Source: Sulfitobacter sp. D7
Lineage (GTDB): Bacteria; Pseudomonadota; Alphaproteobacteria; Rhodobacterales; Rhodobacteraceae
NCBI RefSeq assembly: GCF_003611275.1
Contig: NZ_CP020695.1
Location: forward strand, 1 to 64,000
Reading direction: 5' to 3'
Length of the DNA: 64,000 bases
Made by a program: the position numbers and the translations under genes. Each line of letters opens with the position of its first letter. Position 1 is the first letter of the stretch. Below the pieces are notes generated by a model. It did not search any database and had not been told where the DNA came from. It saw only the letters and a program-made list of their open reading frames with translations. Shown here in pieces: positions 34,260 through 42,258 of the stretch.

Positions 34260-34585
34260 TATCAGATTGGTCGAGTATGCGGTTGCAAGTTTCTTGCTGT
34301 CAATCCGGCGATTTTAATTTTTGGGAAAGCCTTTTTCGGTCAATCTGTTGCGACAGAAATTGCCTGCCGTATCAACGGCGATGCTTGATTTTTGAGCGAT
34401 TTGTGAAGGTCTGTTGGGGGCTTGATTGGCAAGGATGGCGTTTGGGGGAGATTGCGGACGGTATTTAAGAAAGGATGAACTGAAGGGGGCGGGCGCGCAT
34501 TCGGTGGGGCTGCGCTATTGTAGGGCGGTCGATTTGTTGCTTTATCGAGGGGGAGCCAAGAATTTCGAAAGGGCGGCATCCCCGC
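34260..34585. other. 326-base intergenic region between divergent units
   Basis: This space separates the ABC transporter unit from the GntR gene. It is visibly poorer in GC than its surroundings. It holds the leftward promoter at 34274-34303 and a short inverted repeat, GCCGT (34366-34370) with ACGGC (34375-34379). I see no credible reading frame in it on either strand and no RNA gene. Confidence 0.5.
34274..34303 (-). promoter_or_regulatory. Predicted promoter of the leftward ABC-GGT-TRAP unit
   Basis: Read on the minus strand, a perfect TTGACA (34298-34303) is followed after 18 bases by CATACT (34274-34279). Transcription would begin near 34267, about eight bases from the TTG codon of the first ATPase gene. 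Confidence 0.55.
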
Positions 34586-35284
34586 ATGACCAGCAAACCT
34601 AAAACGGCGGAACGCAAGCGCGGGTCCGGGGCGCAATTTGTCTATTCTATCCTGCGGGATGAGATCCTTGATTTAACCCTGCTGCCCGGCAGCCCGATCG
34701 ACGAGATTCGCCTATCCGAGCGTCTTTCGATGTCGCGCACGCCGATCCGTGAGGCATTGGTGCGGCTGGCGAGCGAGGGATTGGTGACCACGCTGCCCAA
34801 CCGTTCGACCGTGGTGGCGAATATCGACTTCATGAATCTGCACACCTTCTTTGACGCGATGACGTTGATGTACCGTGTCACCACGCGGCTAGCGGCGCAG
34901 TTTCATACTCCGGCCGACATGGCCAAGATCCGCGCGCGGCAGGCAGAGTTTGCCAAAGCTGTGTCGGCGCAGGACGCGCTGTCGATGATCGCCACGAACC
35001 GCGAGTTTCATGCCGAGATCGCGCGGGCGGGGCGCAACCCTTATTACGAATCGCTTTGTTTGCGCTTGTTGGACGAGGGGCGCCGTTTGCTGCGGATGTA
35101 TTACCAATCCTTCGATGATCAGCTTCCCAGTGAGTATGTCCAAGAGCATGAGGATTTAATCGCGGCCATCGAGGTGCGCGATATCGGGCGCGCGGATTCT
35201 TTGGCGGAGACCCATGCGGATCAGATTGTAGGGCAGATTCAGGCGCTGATTTCGCGGGATCGACGGCAGCATATCGAACTATAA
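34586..35284 (+). CDS. GntR family regulator, FadR subfamily (FCD domain), second copy
   Basis: This 232-residue regulator has a GntR winged helix at about residues 18-80 (LLPGSPIDEIRLSERLSMSRTPIREALVRL). The FCD ligand domain follows at about 95-220, with RAGRNPYYESLCLRLLDEGRRLLRM and EHEDLIAAIEVRD. Its domain order matches the GntR at 24519, but the sequences differ clearly. It stands 130 bases before the DapA-family gene, on the same strand, and is divergent from the ABC unit, so it could control either. A palindrome of the TTGT...ACAA type lies in front of the DapA gene. Confidence 0.92.
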   Translation: MTSKPKTAERKRGSGAQFVYSILRDEILDLTLLPGSPIDEIRLSERLSMSRTPIREALVRLASEGLVTTLPNRSTVVANIDFMNLHTFFDAMTLMYRVTTRLAAQFHTPADMAKIRARQAEFAKAVSAQDALSMIATNREFHAEIARAGRNPYYESLCLRLLDEGRRLLRMYYQSFDDQLPSEYVQEHEDLIAAIEVRDIGRADSLAETHADQIVGQIQALISRDRRQHIEL

Positions 35285-35320
35285 CTAGAGTAAATGCGGG
35301 GTTTTTCGCGCGCAGAAAGC

Positions 35321-35350
35321 TTGTGTCGATTTTCTGTCGACAAATAAAAT
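35321..35350 (+). promoter_or_regulatory. Putative GntR operator and promoter before the DapA-family gene
   Basis: TTGTGTCGA (35321-35329) and TCGACAA (35337-35343) form an inverted repeat with one extra base in the left arm; its ends have the TTGT/ACAA shape preferred by FadR-type GntR proteins. TAAAAT (35345-35350) lies 18 bases after TTGTGT and could be the -10 element. The upstream GntR gene is the obvious candidate regulator. Confidence 0.45.
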
Positions 35351-35414
35351 ACAATAGCTAAGATGCAGCCAACCCCGGCAATATCACAGCCGGATTCTAT
35401 GAATGGAGAGACAA

Positions 35415-36377
35415 ATGACCCCTTCGATTTTTTCCGGCTGCATCCCGGCCCTGATGACCCCCTGCACGGCAGACCGGAAACCCGATTTCGATGCGCTGGT
35501 GCGCATGGGCAAAAAGCTGATCGCCGATGGTATGAGCGCGGTCGTCTACTGCGGCTCCATGGGCGATTGGCCTTTGCTGACAGATGCAGAGCGGATGGAG
35601 GGCGTTGAGCGTTTGGTTGATGCGGGTGTGCCTGTCGTCGTTGGCACGGGTGCTGTGAACACCAAGCTGGCCGCCGAACATGCGGCCCATGCGCAAAGGG
35701 TCGGCGCGAAGGGGTTGATGTTGATCCCCCGCATCTTGTCGCGCGGCACGTCGGTTGCGGCGCAGAAGGATCACTTCAAAACCGTTTTGTCGGCCGCGCC
35801 AGAACTTCCTGCCGTGATTTACAACAGCCCCTATTACGGCTTCGCCACCCGCGCCGATCTGTTCTTTGCCCTGCGGGCCGAGCATTCGAACCTCGTGGGT
35901 TTCAAAGAGTTCGGCGGTGCGGATGATCTGCGTTATGCAGCAGAGAACATCACCAGCCGCGATGATGAAGTCACGCTGATGATCGGGGTCGATACCACCG
36001 TGTTCCATGGTTTCGTCAATTGCGGTGCCACGGGCGCTATCACCGGGATCGGCAATGTGCTGCCGCGCGAAGTGCTGCATCTTGTGGCCCTCAGCCAAGC
36101 CGCAGCGGCGGGCGATGCCGAAGCGCGCCAGCGGGCGCAGGAACTCGACGCGGCGCTTGGTGTTCTATCCTCCTTTGATGAGGGGCCGAACCTCGTGCTT
36201 TATTATAAGCACCTGATGGTGCTTGAGGGCCATGGGGAATATGCGTTGCATTTTAACGAGACCGACGCTCTGACCGACAGCCAGCGCGGCTATGCCGAGG
36301 CGCAGTACCGGCTGTTCCGGACATGGTATGCCGATTGGAGCAAGCAGGGCGGCGCGGTCGCGAAATACGCCGCCTAA
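35415..36377 (+). CDS. DapA-family (dihydrodipicolinate synthase/N-acetylneuraminate lyase) aldolase
   Basis: This is a 320-residue class I aldolase or dehydratase of the DapA superfamily. The fold motifs are present: GCIPALMTPCTADRKPDFD at the start, a CGSMGDWPLLTDAERMEGVE stretch near residue 45, the catalytic Tyr in VIYNSPYYGF near 140 and the Schiff-base Lys in VGFKEFGGADDL near 168. The GTGAVNT segment departs from true DapA, so it more likely acts on a sugar acid, hydroxyproline-type or aromatic aldol substrate. The ATG at 35415 follows a GGAGAG ribosome site. A strong terminator follows the gene, so it is transcribed separately from the isatin-hydrolase-like operon. Confidence 0.9.
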   Translation: MTPSIFSGCIPALMTPCTADRKPDFDALVRMGKKLIADGMSAVVYCGSMGDWPLLTDAERMEGVERLVDAGVPVVVGTGAVNTKLAAEHAAHAQRVGAKGLMLIPRILSRGTSVAAQKDHFKTVLSAAPELPAVIYNSPYYGFATRADLFFALRAEHSNLVGFKEFGGADDLRYAAENITSRDDEVTLMIGVDTTVFHGFVNCGATGAITGIGNVLPREVLHLVALSQAAAAGDAEARQRAQELDAALGVLSSFDEGPNLVLYYKHLMVLEGHGEYALHFNETDALTDSQRGYAEAQYRLFRTWYADWSKQGGAVAKYAA

Positions 36378-36405
36378 TCCCCCTCCCAACTCTCCCCGGC
36401 TGGGC

Positions 36406-36434
36406 AGGCCCGTCGCATCTGCGGCGGGCCTTTT
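36406..36434 (+). terminator. Intrinsic terminator after the DapA-family gene
   Basis: AGGCCCGTCGC (36406-36416) pairs with GCGGCGGGCCT (36421-36431) around an ATCT loop with one G-U pair, followed by four T residues. It insulates the next operon, whose promoter lies 30 bases further on. Confidence 0.85.
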
Positions 36435-36463
36435 GCGTTGTTTTGCGCCCTTTCGAAGAAGAT

Positions 36464-36494
36464 AATTGCAAACGCATATAAATTTGACTAGCAT
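36464..36494 (+). promoter_or_regulatory. Promoter with MarR-type operator before the second cyclase operon
   Basis: TTGCAA (36466-36471), 17 bases and TAGCAT (36489-36494) form a plausible promoter. It overlaps AATTG (36464-36468), six bases and CATAT (36475-36479). The right half-site is identical to that before the Rieske operon and the spacing is the same; the left half-site matches three of five bases. It may be the target of the MarR protein encoded at 37347 or of the one at 9936. Confidence 0.45.
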
Positions 36495-36551
36495 CTTTTC
36501 AGGGGCCAACGCATCGGGAGTGGGTGCGCCATTTGAGGGAGAATGTTTGAA

Positions 36552-37343
36552 ATGAGTGCTACGGATTTAATGCGTGATTTTGGGGCGATGCTCGTCTCTG
36601 GCGGGGTCGAAGTGGTGGATTGTTCGGGCGTTTTGGGGCCGGATACGCCGATCCTGCAACTGCCAGCCGACTTTGCCAAGCCGACACCGAAGGTCGAGAT
36701 TCACAAGATCAGCGAATATGACGAGGATGGCCCGTTCTTTGCATGGAACTGGATGGTGCTGGGAGAGCATTCCGGCACGCACTTCGACGCGCCGCACCAT
36801 TGGATCACCGGCAAGGATTACGACGACGGGTTCACCGATACGCTCGACGTGCAGCGCCTCGTTGCGCCGGTGAATGTGATCGACTGTTCGCAGCAATCTC
36901 AAGAAGACCCGGACTTTCTGCTCGACGCCAAGGGCATCAAGGAATGGGAAGCGGAATATGGTGAGATCGGTAAGGGCGAATGGGTCGTCATGCGCACCGA
37001 TTGGGACGCCCGCGTCGATGACGAAGCGCGTTTTCTCAATGCGGATGAGGCGGGCCCCCACAGCCCCGGGCCGACCCCGGATGCGATTGAATATTTGATG
37101 GACAAAAAGATCGTCGGCTGGGGCACCCAGTGCATCGGCACCGATGCGGGCCAAGCCGGTGGAATGGAACCGCCGTATCCTGCGCATAACCTGCTGCATA
37201 AGAACAATTGTTTCGGTCTTGCCAGCCTTGCCAACCTCGACAAGCTGCCGCCCAAGGGCGCGATCCTGATTGCGGCACCGCTGAAGATCAAGAACGGTAC
37301 CGGCAGCCCCATTCGGGCGCTGGCGCTGGTGCCGAAGGGCTGA
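36552..37343 (+). CDS. Isatin-hydrolase-type cyclase family protein (second copy)
   Basis: This 263-residue metal hydrolase has HSGTHFDAPHHW at residues 73-84, where the two spaced His and the Asp (73, 77, 79) should bind Mn or Zn. SPGPTPDAI is near 170, and a C-terminal KIKNGTGSPIRALALVPKG follows. The HxGTHxDxPxHW motif and the size fit bacterial isatin hydrolases, which open isatin to isatinate. I chose the ATG at 36552, ten bases after a GAGGGAG ribosome site; the ATG at 36543 is too close to it. It heads an operon with a MarR gene and indolepyruvate oxidoreductase genes, a strong contextual hint of indole metabolism. It shares layout and many residues with the protein at 17369. Confidence 0.9.
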   Translation: MSATDLMRDFGAMLVSGGVEVVDCSGVLGPDTPILQLPADFAKPTPKVEIHKISEYDEDGPFFAWNWMVLGEHSGTHFDAPHHWITGKDYDDGFTDTLDVQRLVAPVNVIDCSQQSQEDPDFLLDAKGIKEWEAEYGEIGKGEWVVMRTDWDARVDDEARFLNADEAGPHSPGPTPDAIEYLMDKKIVGWGTQCIGTDAGQAGGMEPPYPAHNLLHKNNCFGLASLANLDKLPPKGAILIAAPLKIKNGTGSPIRALALVPKG

Positions 37344-37346
37344 CCG

Positions 37347-37826
37347 GTGGCAGATACATCACCTTCCGAGGCTGGGAATGCGCCGCTGGATCAGATGGGC
37401 CTCGATAATTTCGCGCCCTATTTGATGAACCGGATCATGGGGCGGTATAACGCCGCCCTGTCGGCGGAGATGGCCGCACTTGGGCTGACCACGCCGCAAA
37501 TGCGCTCTCTCGCCGTGCTGTCGGTGACCGATGGCATCCTGATCCGCGAATTGGCCGTTTATGCCGTGGTGCAGCAATCCACGCTAAGCCGCGCGCTCGA
37601 CGCGCTGGTGCGCGACGGGTTGGTGCGGCGCGAGACCGATGCGGCCGACAGCCGTGCCACGCGCGTTTATCTGACCGACAAGGGACAAGAGGCCTATGCA
37701 AGGCTTTGGCCGCATATGGCAGAGGCCTATGACGCGATGTTCAAAGGCATCGGCGCGGCCGAGAAAGAGGCCTTTGTGGCCACGCTGCGCACCATGCTGC
37801 GCAATATCCGAAAACACGATTTTTAA
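37347..37826 (+). CDS. MarR family transcriptional regulator (second copy)
   Basis: This 159-residue winged-helix protein has the recognition helix region VVQQSTLSRALDALVRDGLV near residue 75 and the wing DAADSRATRVYLTDKGQEAY. The start is a GTG four bases after the cyclase stop, so it is translated as part of that operon. It could repress the promoter at 36464-36494 in response to an indolic compound. It is not closely similar to the MarR at 9936 outside the family motifs. Confidence 0.9.
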   Translation: MADTSPSEAGNAPLDQMGLDNFAPYLMNRIMGRYNAALSAEMAALGLTTPQMRSLAVLSVTDGILIRELAVYAVVQQSTLSRALDALVRDGLVRRETDAADSRATRVYLTDKGQEAYARLWPHMAEAYDAMFKGIGAAEKEAFVATLRTMLRNIRKHDF

Positions 37827-37835
37827 GAGGGTCCA

Positions 37836-39986
37836 ATGGCCGAACGTTCGTTCAAGGCAGAGGTGGAGCACCTGCGCAAAGGGGATGGCGACGTCTTCAC
37901 AGGTGAGGGTATCCTCGCGATTACCAAGGCGCTGCTGGAAAACGGGGTCGGCTATGTGGGCGGTTATCAGGGCGCGCCGATCTCGCATCTGATGGACGTG
38001 TTGGCCGATGCCGAAGAGCTTATGGGTGAGCTTGGCGTGCGGTTTGAGGCGAACGCATCGGAGGCCGCAGCGGCGGCGATGCTGGCAGCTTCGGTGCACT
38101 ACCCCATTCGCGGGGCGGTGACCTTTAAGGGGCCGGTGGGGGTGAATGTGGCTTCGGACGCGCTGGCGAACCTCAGTTCCTCCGGCGTGACCGGCGGCGC
38201 GCTGGTGATCGTGGGCGAAGACTATGGAGAGGGCTCTTCGATCATGCAGGAGCGCAGCCATGGTTTCGCGATGAAATCACAGTTCTGGATGCTCGATCCG
38301 CGCCCCAACCTGCCCTGTATCACCAAGGCGGTCAAAGACGGATTTGAACTGTCGGAGGCGAGCAACACGCCCGTCATGCTGATGGTCCGCATCCGGTCTT
38401 GCCATGTGACGGGCAGTTTCGAGACGCGCGACAACCAGCGCCCACCGCTGACCGTGGCCGAAGCCGCCGCCAACCCGCGCTCGGACTTCAACCGCGTGGT
38501 GCTGCCGCCGATGTCTTATCTGCATGAGCAGGACAAGATCGAAAACCGCTGGCCTGCCGCGGAAAAGTTCATCCGCGACAAAGGGTTGAATGAGTTCTTT
38601 GGCCCCGAGAAAGCGCCCTTGGGCATCGTGGTGCAGGGCGGCATGTACAATTCGGTCATCCGGGCGCTGCAACGGCTGGGGCTGGCCGATATCCACGGCC
38701 AGACCGAAGTGCCGCTTTATGTGCTGAACGTCACCTATCCGCTCTTGCGGGACGAGTTCGACGAATTCTGCGCGGGCAAAGAGCATGTTCTGGTGGTCGA
38801 GGAAGGCCAGCCCGATCACATCGAACAGCAACTCGGCTCCTACCTCTACAGGCTCGAACGCAAGGTGAAACTGCACGGTAAGGACGTGCTGCCGATGGCG
38901 GGTGAATATACCGGGCAGGTGCTGCTCGATGGGATGACCGCTTTCCTTAAGATCGCCGCGCCCGAAATGCTCCCCGGCAAGGTCCGCGCGCCCAATGCCG
39001 AAGCGCCCGCGATCCCCGATCTGTCAGACACCGTGCCGATCCGCCCGCCGGGTTTTTGCACTGGCTGCCCCGAACGCCCGATTTTTGCTGCGATGAAATT
39101 GACTGAGCAAGAGCTGGGCAAGCACCAGATCACCGGCGATATCGGCTGCCACCTTTTCGGGTGCCTGCCGCCCTTTGAGATCGGCGGCTCGACCATGGGC
39201 TATGGCCTTGGCCCCGCTTCTAACGCGGCCTTCGACGGGGGCGGCGACAAACGGGTGATCTCGATTCTTGGGGATGGCGGATTCTGGCACAACGGGCTCT
39301 CGACCTCGATCGGGAACATGGTGTTCAACAAGTCCGACAGCGTCGCGGTGATCGTCGACAACTACTATTCCGCCGCCACGGGCGGGCAGGACGTGATGTC
39401 CTCGCGGGCGCATAACGACACGAAATCAACCAACAATCCGATCTCCAAGGCGCTCAAGGGCGTGGGCGTCGAATGGGTGCGCCAGATCGACCGGACCTAT
39501 GACGTGGGCAAGCTGCGCGAGGTGCTGCGCGAGGCGCTGACCACCGATTATAAGGGGCCGAAGGTCATCGTGGCCTCTTCGGAATGTATGCTCAACAAGC
39601 AGCGCCGCGAAAAGCCCCTGCGCAACAAGGCGATCAAGGAAGGCCGCCGCATGGAGGTGCCGCGCTTTGGCGTCGATGCCGATGTTTGCACCGGGGATCA
39701 TGCCTGCATCCGGCTCTCGGGCTGCCCGTCGCTGTCGCTCAAACGGCTCGACGATCCGCTGCGCGACGATCCGGTGGCGCATATTGATCAGACCTGCGTC
39801 GGCTGCGGCAACTGTGGCGAGGTCGCCGATACGGCGGTGCTTTGCCCGTCGTTTTACCAAGCGGATGTGGTGCATAATCCGACGCGGTTTGAGCGGTGGC
39901 GTGCCGATAAATCCAGCCAGATCATCGCTTGGCTGCAAAGACGGCGCGACGCCAAGCGGCTGCGCAGCGAAGGAGTGACGACGTGA
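37836..39986 (+). CDS. iorA: Indolepyruvate:ferredoxin oxidoreductase, TPP and iron-sulfur subunit (IorA-like)
   Basis: This 716-residue subunit belongs to the 2-oxoacid:ferredoxin oxidoreductase family that converts arylpyruvates such as indolepyruvate to the acyl-CoA with CO2 release. The order is a pyrimidine-binding domain (about 20-240), a linker domain, and the TPP-binding domain with CTGCPERPIF near 408 and GDGGFWHNGLSTSIGN near 480. A C-terminal ferredoxin-like tail carries CTGDHACIRLSGCP and CVGCGNCGEVADTAVLCP near 614-670. The first of these cluster motifs is irregular in spacing. The gene starts ten bases after the MarR gene and overlaps the beta subunit gene. Indolepyruvate as substrate is supported by family and by the isatin-hydrolase-like neighbour, not proven. 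Confidence 0.9.
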   Translation: MAERSFKAEVEHLRKGDGDVFTGEGILAITKALLENGVGYVGGYQGAPISHLMDVLADAEELMGELGVRFEANASEAAAAAMLAASVHYPIRGAVTFKGPVGVNVASDALANLSSSGVTGGALVIVGEDYGEGSSIMQERSHGFAMKSQFWMLDPRPNLPCITKAVKDGFELSEASNTPVMLMVRIRSCHVTGSFETRDNQRPPLTVAEAAANPRSDFNRVVLPPMSYLHEQDKIENRWPAAEKFIRDKGLNEFFGPEKAPLGIVVQGGMYNSVIRALQRLGLADIHGQTEVPLYVLNVTYPLLRDEFDEFCAGKEHVLVVEEGQPDHIEQQLGSYLYRLERKVKLHGKDVLPMAGEYTGQVLLDGMTAFLKIAAPEMLPGKVRAPNAEAPAIPDLSDTVPIRPPGFCTGCPERPIFAAMKLTEQELGKHQITGDIGCHLFGCLPPFEIGGSTMGYGLGPASNAAFDGGGDKRVISILGDGGFWHNGLSTSIGNMVFNKSDSVAVIVDNYYSAATGGQDVMSSRAHNDTKSTNNPISKALKGVGVEWVRQIDRTYDVGKLREVLREALTTDYKGPKVIVASSECMLNKQRREKPLRNKAIKEGRRMEVPRFGVDADVCTGDHACIRLSGCPSLSLKRLDDPLRDDPVAHIDQTCVGCGNCGEVADTAVLCPSFYQADVVHNPTRFERWRADKSSQIIAWLQRRRDAKRLRSEGVTT

Positions 39987-41527
39987 ATTTGGTTCTGCCG
40001 CAAAAGACACCCGACGCGCGCGTCGGCGAAATCATCAAGCTCGCGGTCATGGCCGTGGGCGGGCAGGGCGGCGGCGTCTTGACCGGGTGGATCGAATCCA
40101 TGGCCCGGGCCGAAGGCTATGTCTGTCAGGCGACCTCGGTCGCGGGGGTGGCGCAGCGCACTGGGGCCACGATCTATTACATTGAAATGGCACCGAAAAC
40201 CGCGTTTGTGCCGGTCTTTGCCCTCGCCCCTGCGGCGGGCGATGTCGACGTGTTGATCGCGGCTGAGATGATGGAAGTTGGCCGCGCCGTGATGCGCGGT
40301 TTCGTGACACCCGACCGCACCACGCTGATCGGCTCAACCCACCGCGCGCTTGCGGTGAGCGAGAAGATGGCCCCCGGCGATGGCATTGCCAATGCCGATG
40401 AAGTGCGCGCGGCGGCTGAGATCGCGGCGCAGAAACTGGTGCTCGAAGATATGGAGGGGCTGGCCGTGGGCGCGGGCTCTGTCATCTCGGCCTCGCTCTT
40501 TGGCGCTTTGGCCGGGTCTGGCGCGCTGCCGTTCCGCCGGGAGGCTTATGAGGATGCGATCCGCGCCGGGGGCAAGGGGGTGGAGCCCTCATTGCGTGCC
40601 TTCGCCGTGGGCTTTGACGCGGCGCAGGGCCGTCTGCCCAACGCCGCCCCGGTCCCTGTGGAAGACCCCGAAACCGCATTCCGCCTTGCCGGACCTGACG
40701 CGCTGCAAGGCCAATGGGACGCGCTGGTCACCCGCGCCGATGCGCTGCCCGAAGCGGTGCATGATCTGGCTTTTGCGGGGCTTGCCAAGGTCGTGAACTA
40801 CCAAGACTGCGCCTATGGCACGCTCTATCTTGATCGGCTCGATACCGTGTTGGCCCGTGACAACGCCGCGCAGGACTGGCGGCTTTCGGCGGCTGCGGCG
40901 AAATATATTGCCAACGCCATGGCCTATGATGACGTTATTCGGGTGGCAGACCTGAAAACCCGCGCGCCGCGCTTTGCGCATATCCGGCAAGAGATGCGGG
41001 CGGGCGATGCCAACCTCATGCAGCTGACCGAATATTTTCACCCCCGCGCCGACGAAATCGCGGGCCTGATGCCTGCCCGTCTTGGCGCAAAGGTAGAGGC
41101 GAGCGAGAAGTGGATGGCGCGTCTGAACCGCTGGTTCGACAAGGGCCGCCGCCTGCGCACCGACAGGCTGCCTGCGTTTCTCATGCTGCATGTTCTCGGC
41201 GGGCTTAAAGGGTATCGTCTGAAAACCCATCGCCATGCCATCGAAGTCGCCCATCTCGACGGTTGGCTGTCGCGCTGTCTGGCGGAGGTTGAGGCCGATT
41301 ACGACTCGGCGGTTGAACTGGTGAAATGCCGACGGCTCATTAAAGGCTATTCCGACACCCATGCGCGGGGGCTGGGCAAGTTCGACAAGGTGATGGATGC
41401 CGCCGCGCTGCTGCGCGGGCGAAAGGACGCGGCGCAGTGGATTGCACGTCTGCGCGAGGCGGCGCTGCAAGATGCCGAAGGAAAGGCGCTCGACGGGGCC
41501 ATCGCGACGGTGCGGTCTTTCGTCTAG
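39983..41527 (+). CDS. iorB: Indolepyruvate:ferredoxin oxidoreductase beta subunit with DUF6537 extension (IorB-like)
   Basis: This 514-residue subunit has an N-terminal gamma/beta-type domain of oxoacid oxidoreductases (about 15-200; AVGGQGGGVLTGW, then TSVAGVAQRTGATIYYIEM). A long C-terminal helical region of the DUF6537 type (about 270-510) is found with proteobacterial indolepyruvate oxidoreductases. The start is GTG at 39983, preceded by AAGGAG and overlapping the alpha-subunit stop. In many proteobacteria these parts are fused into one very long protein; here they are two genes. Working with the preceding subunit it would make indole-3-acetyl-CoA from indolepyruvate. Confidence 0.88.
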   Translation: MNLVLPQKTPDARVGEIIKLAVMAVGGQGGGVLTGWIESMARAEGYVCQATSVAGVAQRTGATIYYIEMAPKTAFVPVFALAPAAGDVDVLIAAEMMEVGRAVMRGFVTPDRTTLIGSTHRALAVSEKMAPGDGIANADEVRAAAEIAAQKLVLEDMEGLAVGAGSVISASLFGALAGSGALPFRREAYEDAIRAGGKGVEPSLRAFAVGFDAAQGRLPNAAPVPVEDPETAFRLAGPDALQGQWDALVTRADALPEAVHDLAFAGLAKVVNYQDCAYGTLYLDRLDTVLARDNAAQDWRLSAAAAKYIANAMAYDDVIRVADLKTRAPRFAHIRQEMRAGDANLMQLTEYFHPRADEIAGLMPARLGAKVEASEKWMARLNRWFDKGRRLRTDRLPAFLMLHVLGGLKGYRLKTHRHAIEVAHLDGWLSRCLAEVEADYDSAVELVKCRRLIKGYSDTHARGLGKFDKVMDAAALLRGRKDAAQWIARLREAALQDAEGKALDGAIATVRSFV

Positions 41528-41655
41528 GGGCCGTGCCCGTTTTTTGGGCAGATGTGGGGCGGATCAACGTCCCGACGGTGCGGGGTCACCCAATCTCAGT
41601 TGACCGGGTGCCTCAGCCCCGCATAGCTGGGGGCGCACAAAGGGGGGCCGCTGCC

Positions 41656-42258
41656 ATGGAACTGTCGCATCTCATCGCCTTTAACATCGCGCTCATCGCG
41701 TCGATCCTCAGCCCCGGCCCGGCCTTTCTGATCGCGCTAAAGACCACGCTAAGTTCGGGGCGGCGGGCGGGTGTTGCGGTGGGGCTTGGGCTTGGCCTCG
41801 TGGCATCGTTCTGGACCCTCGCCGCGCTCTTGGGGTTGGAGGCGGTGTTCCTCGCTTTCCCATGGGCCTACGCAGTCGTGAAAACACTGGGCGCGGTCTA
41901 TCTGCTTTATGTGGCCTTTGGCATGTGGCGCGGGGCGCGGGCGCCCGTGACAAGTACGGTGACCCCCGCCCGCCATGCCTTTCGGCAGGGGCTGATGATC
42001 AACATTCTGAACCCCAAATCGGTGCTTTTCGCCGCGGCGGTTCTGGTGGTCATCTTCCCCGAGGGGATGCGCCTGAGCGAGAACCTTTTGATCGTCGCCA
42101 ACCACCTGATCATCGAAGTCGCCTTTTACACCACTTTGGCCTTCGGCATGAGCCGCCCGGCAGTGAGCCAAGGCTACCTGCGCGCGAAGGTTTACTTTGA
42201 CCGGGTGGCCTCAGCGGTGCTGGGGCTTTTGGGAGTGCGTCTGCTGTTCGCGCGTTAA
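41656..42258 (+). CDS. LysE/RhtB family exporter
   Basis: This 200-residue inner-membrane protein has five or six helices and the LysE-family signature SPGPAFLIALKTTLSSGRRAGVAVGLGLG near residue 18. It also has the loop MWRGAR and the later NILNPKSVLFAAAVLVV near 120. These exporters release amino acids or related small molecules. The frame runs open upstream to 41437, inside the iorB gene, but the ATG at 41656 fits the family and follows a purine-rich AAAGGGGGG sequence. It may expel an amino acid or an aromatic amino-acid product of the preceding operon. Its stop overlaps the stop of the convergent GH15 gene. Confidence 0.88.
   Translation: MELSHLIAFNIALIASILSPGPAFLIALKTTLSSGRRAGVAVGLGLGLVASFWTLAALLGLEAVFLAFPWAYAVVKTLGAVYLLYVAFGMWRGARAPVTSTVTPARHAFRQGLMINILNPKSVLFAAAVLVVIFPEGMRLSENLLIVANHLIIEVAFYTTLAFGMSRPAVSQGYLRAKVYFDRVASAVLGLLGVRLLFAR

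Noticed and set aside
41535..41549. GCCC-GTTTTTT-GGGC after iorB as a terminator
   Set aside because: Only a four-base stem, with the T run inside the loop and not after the stem.
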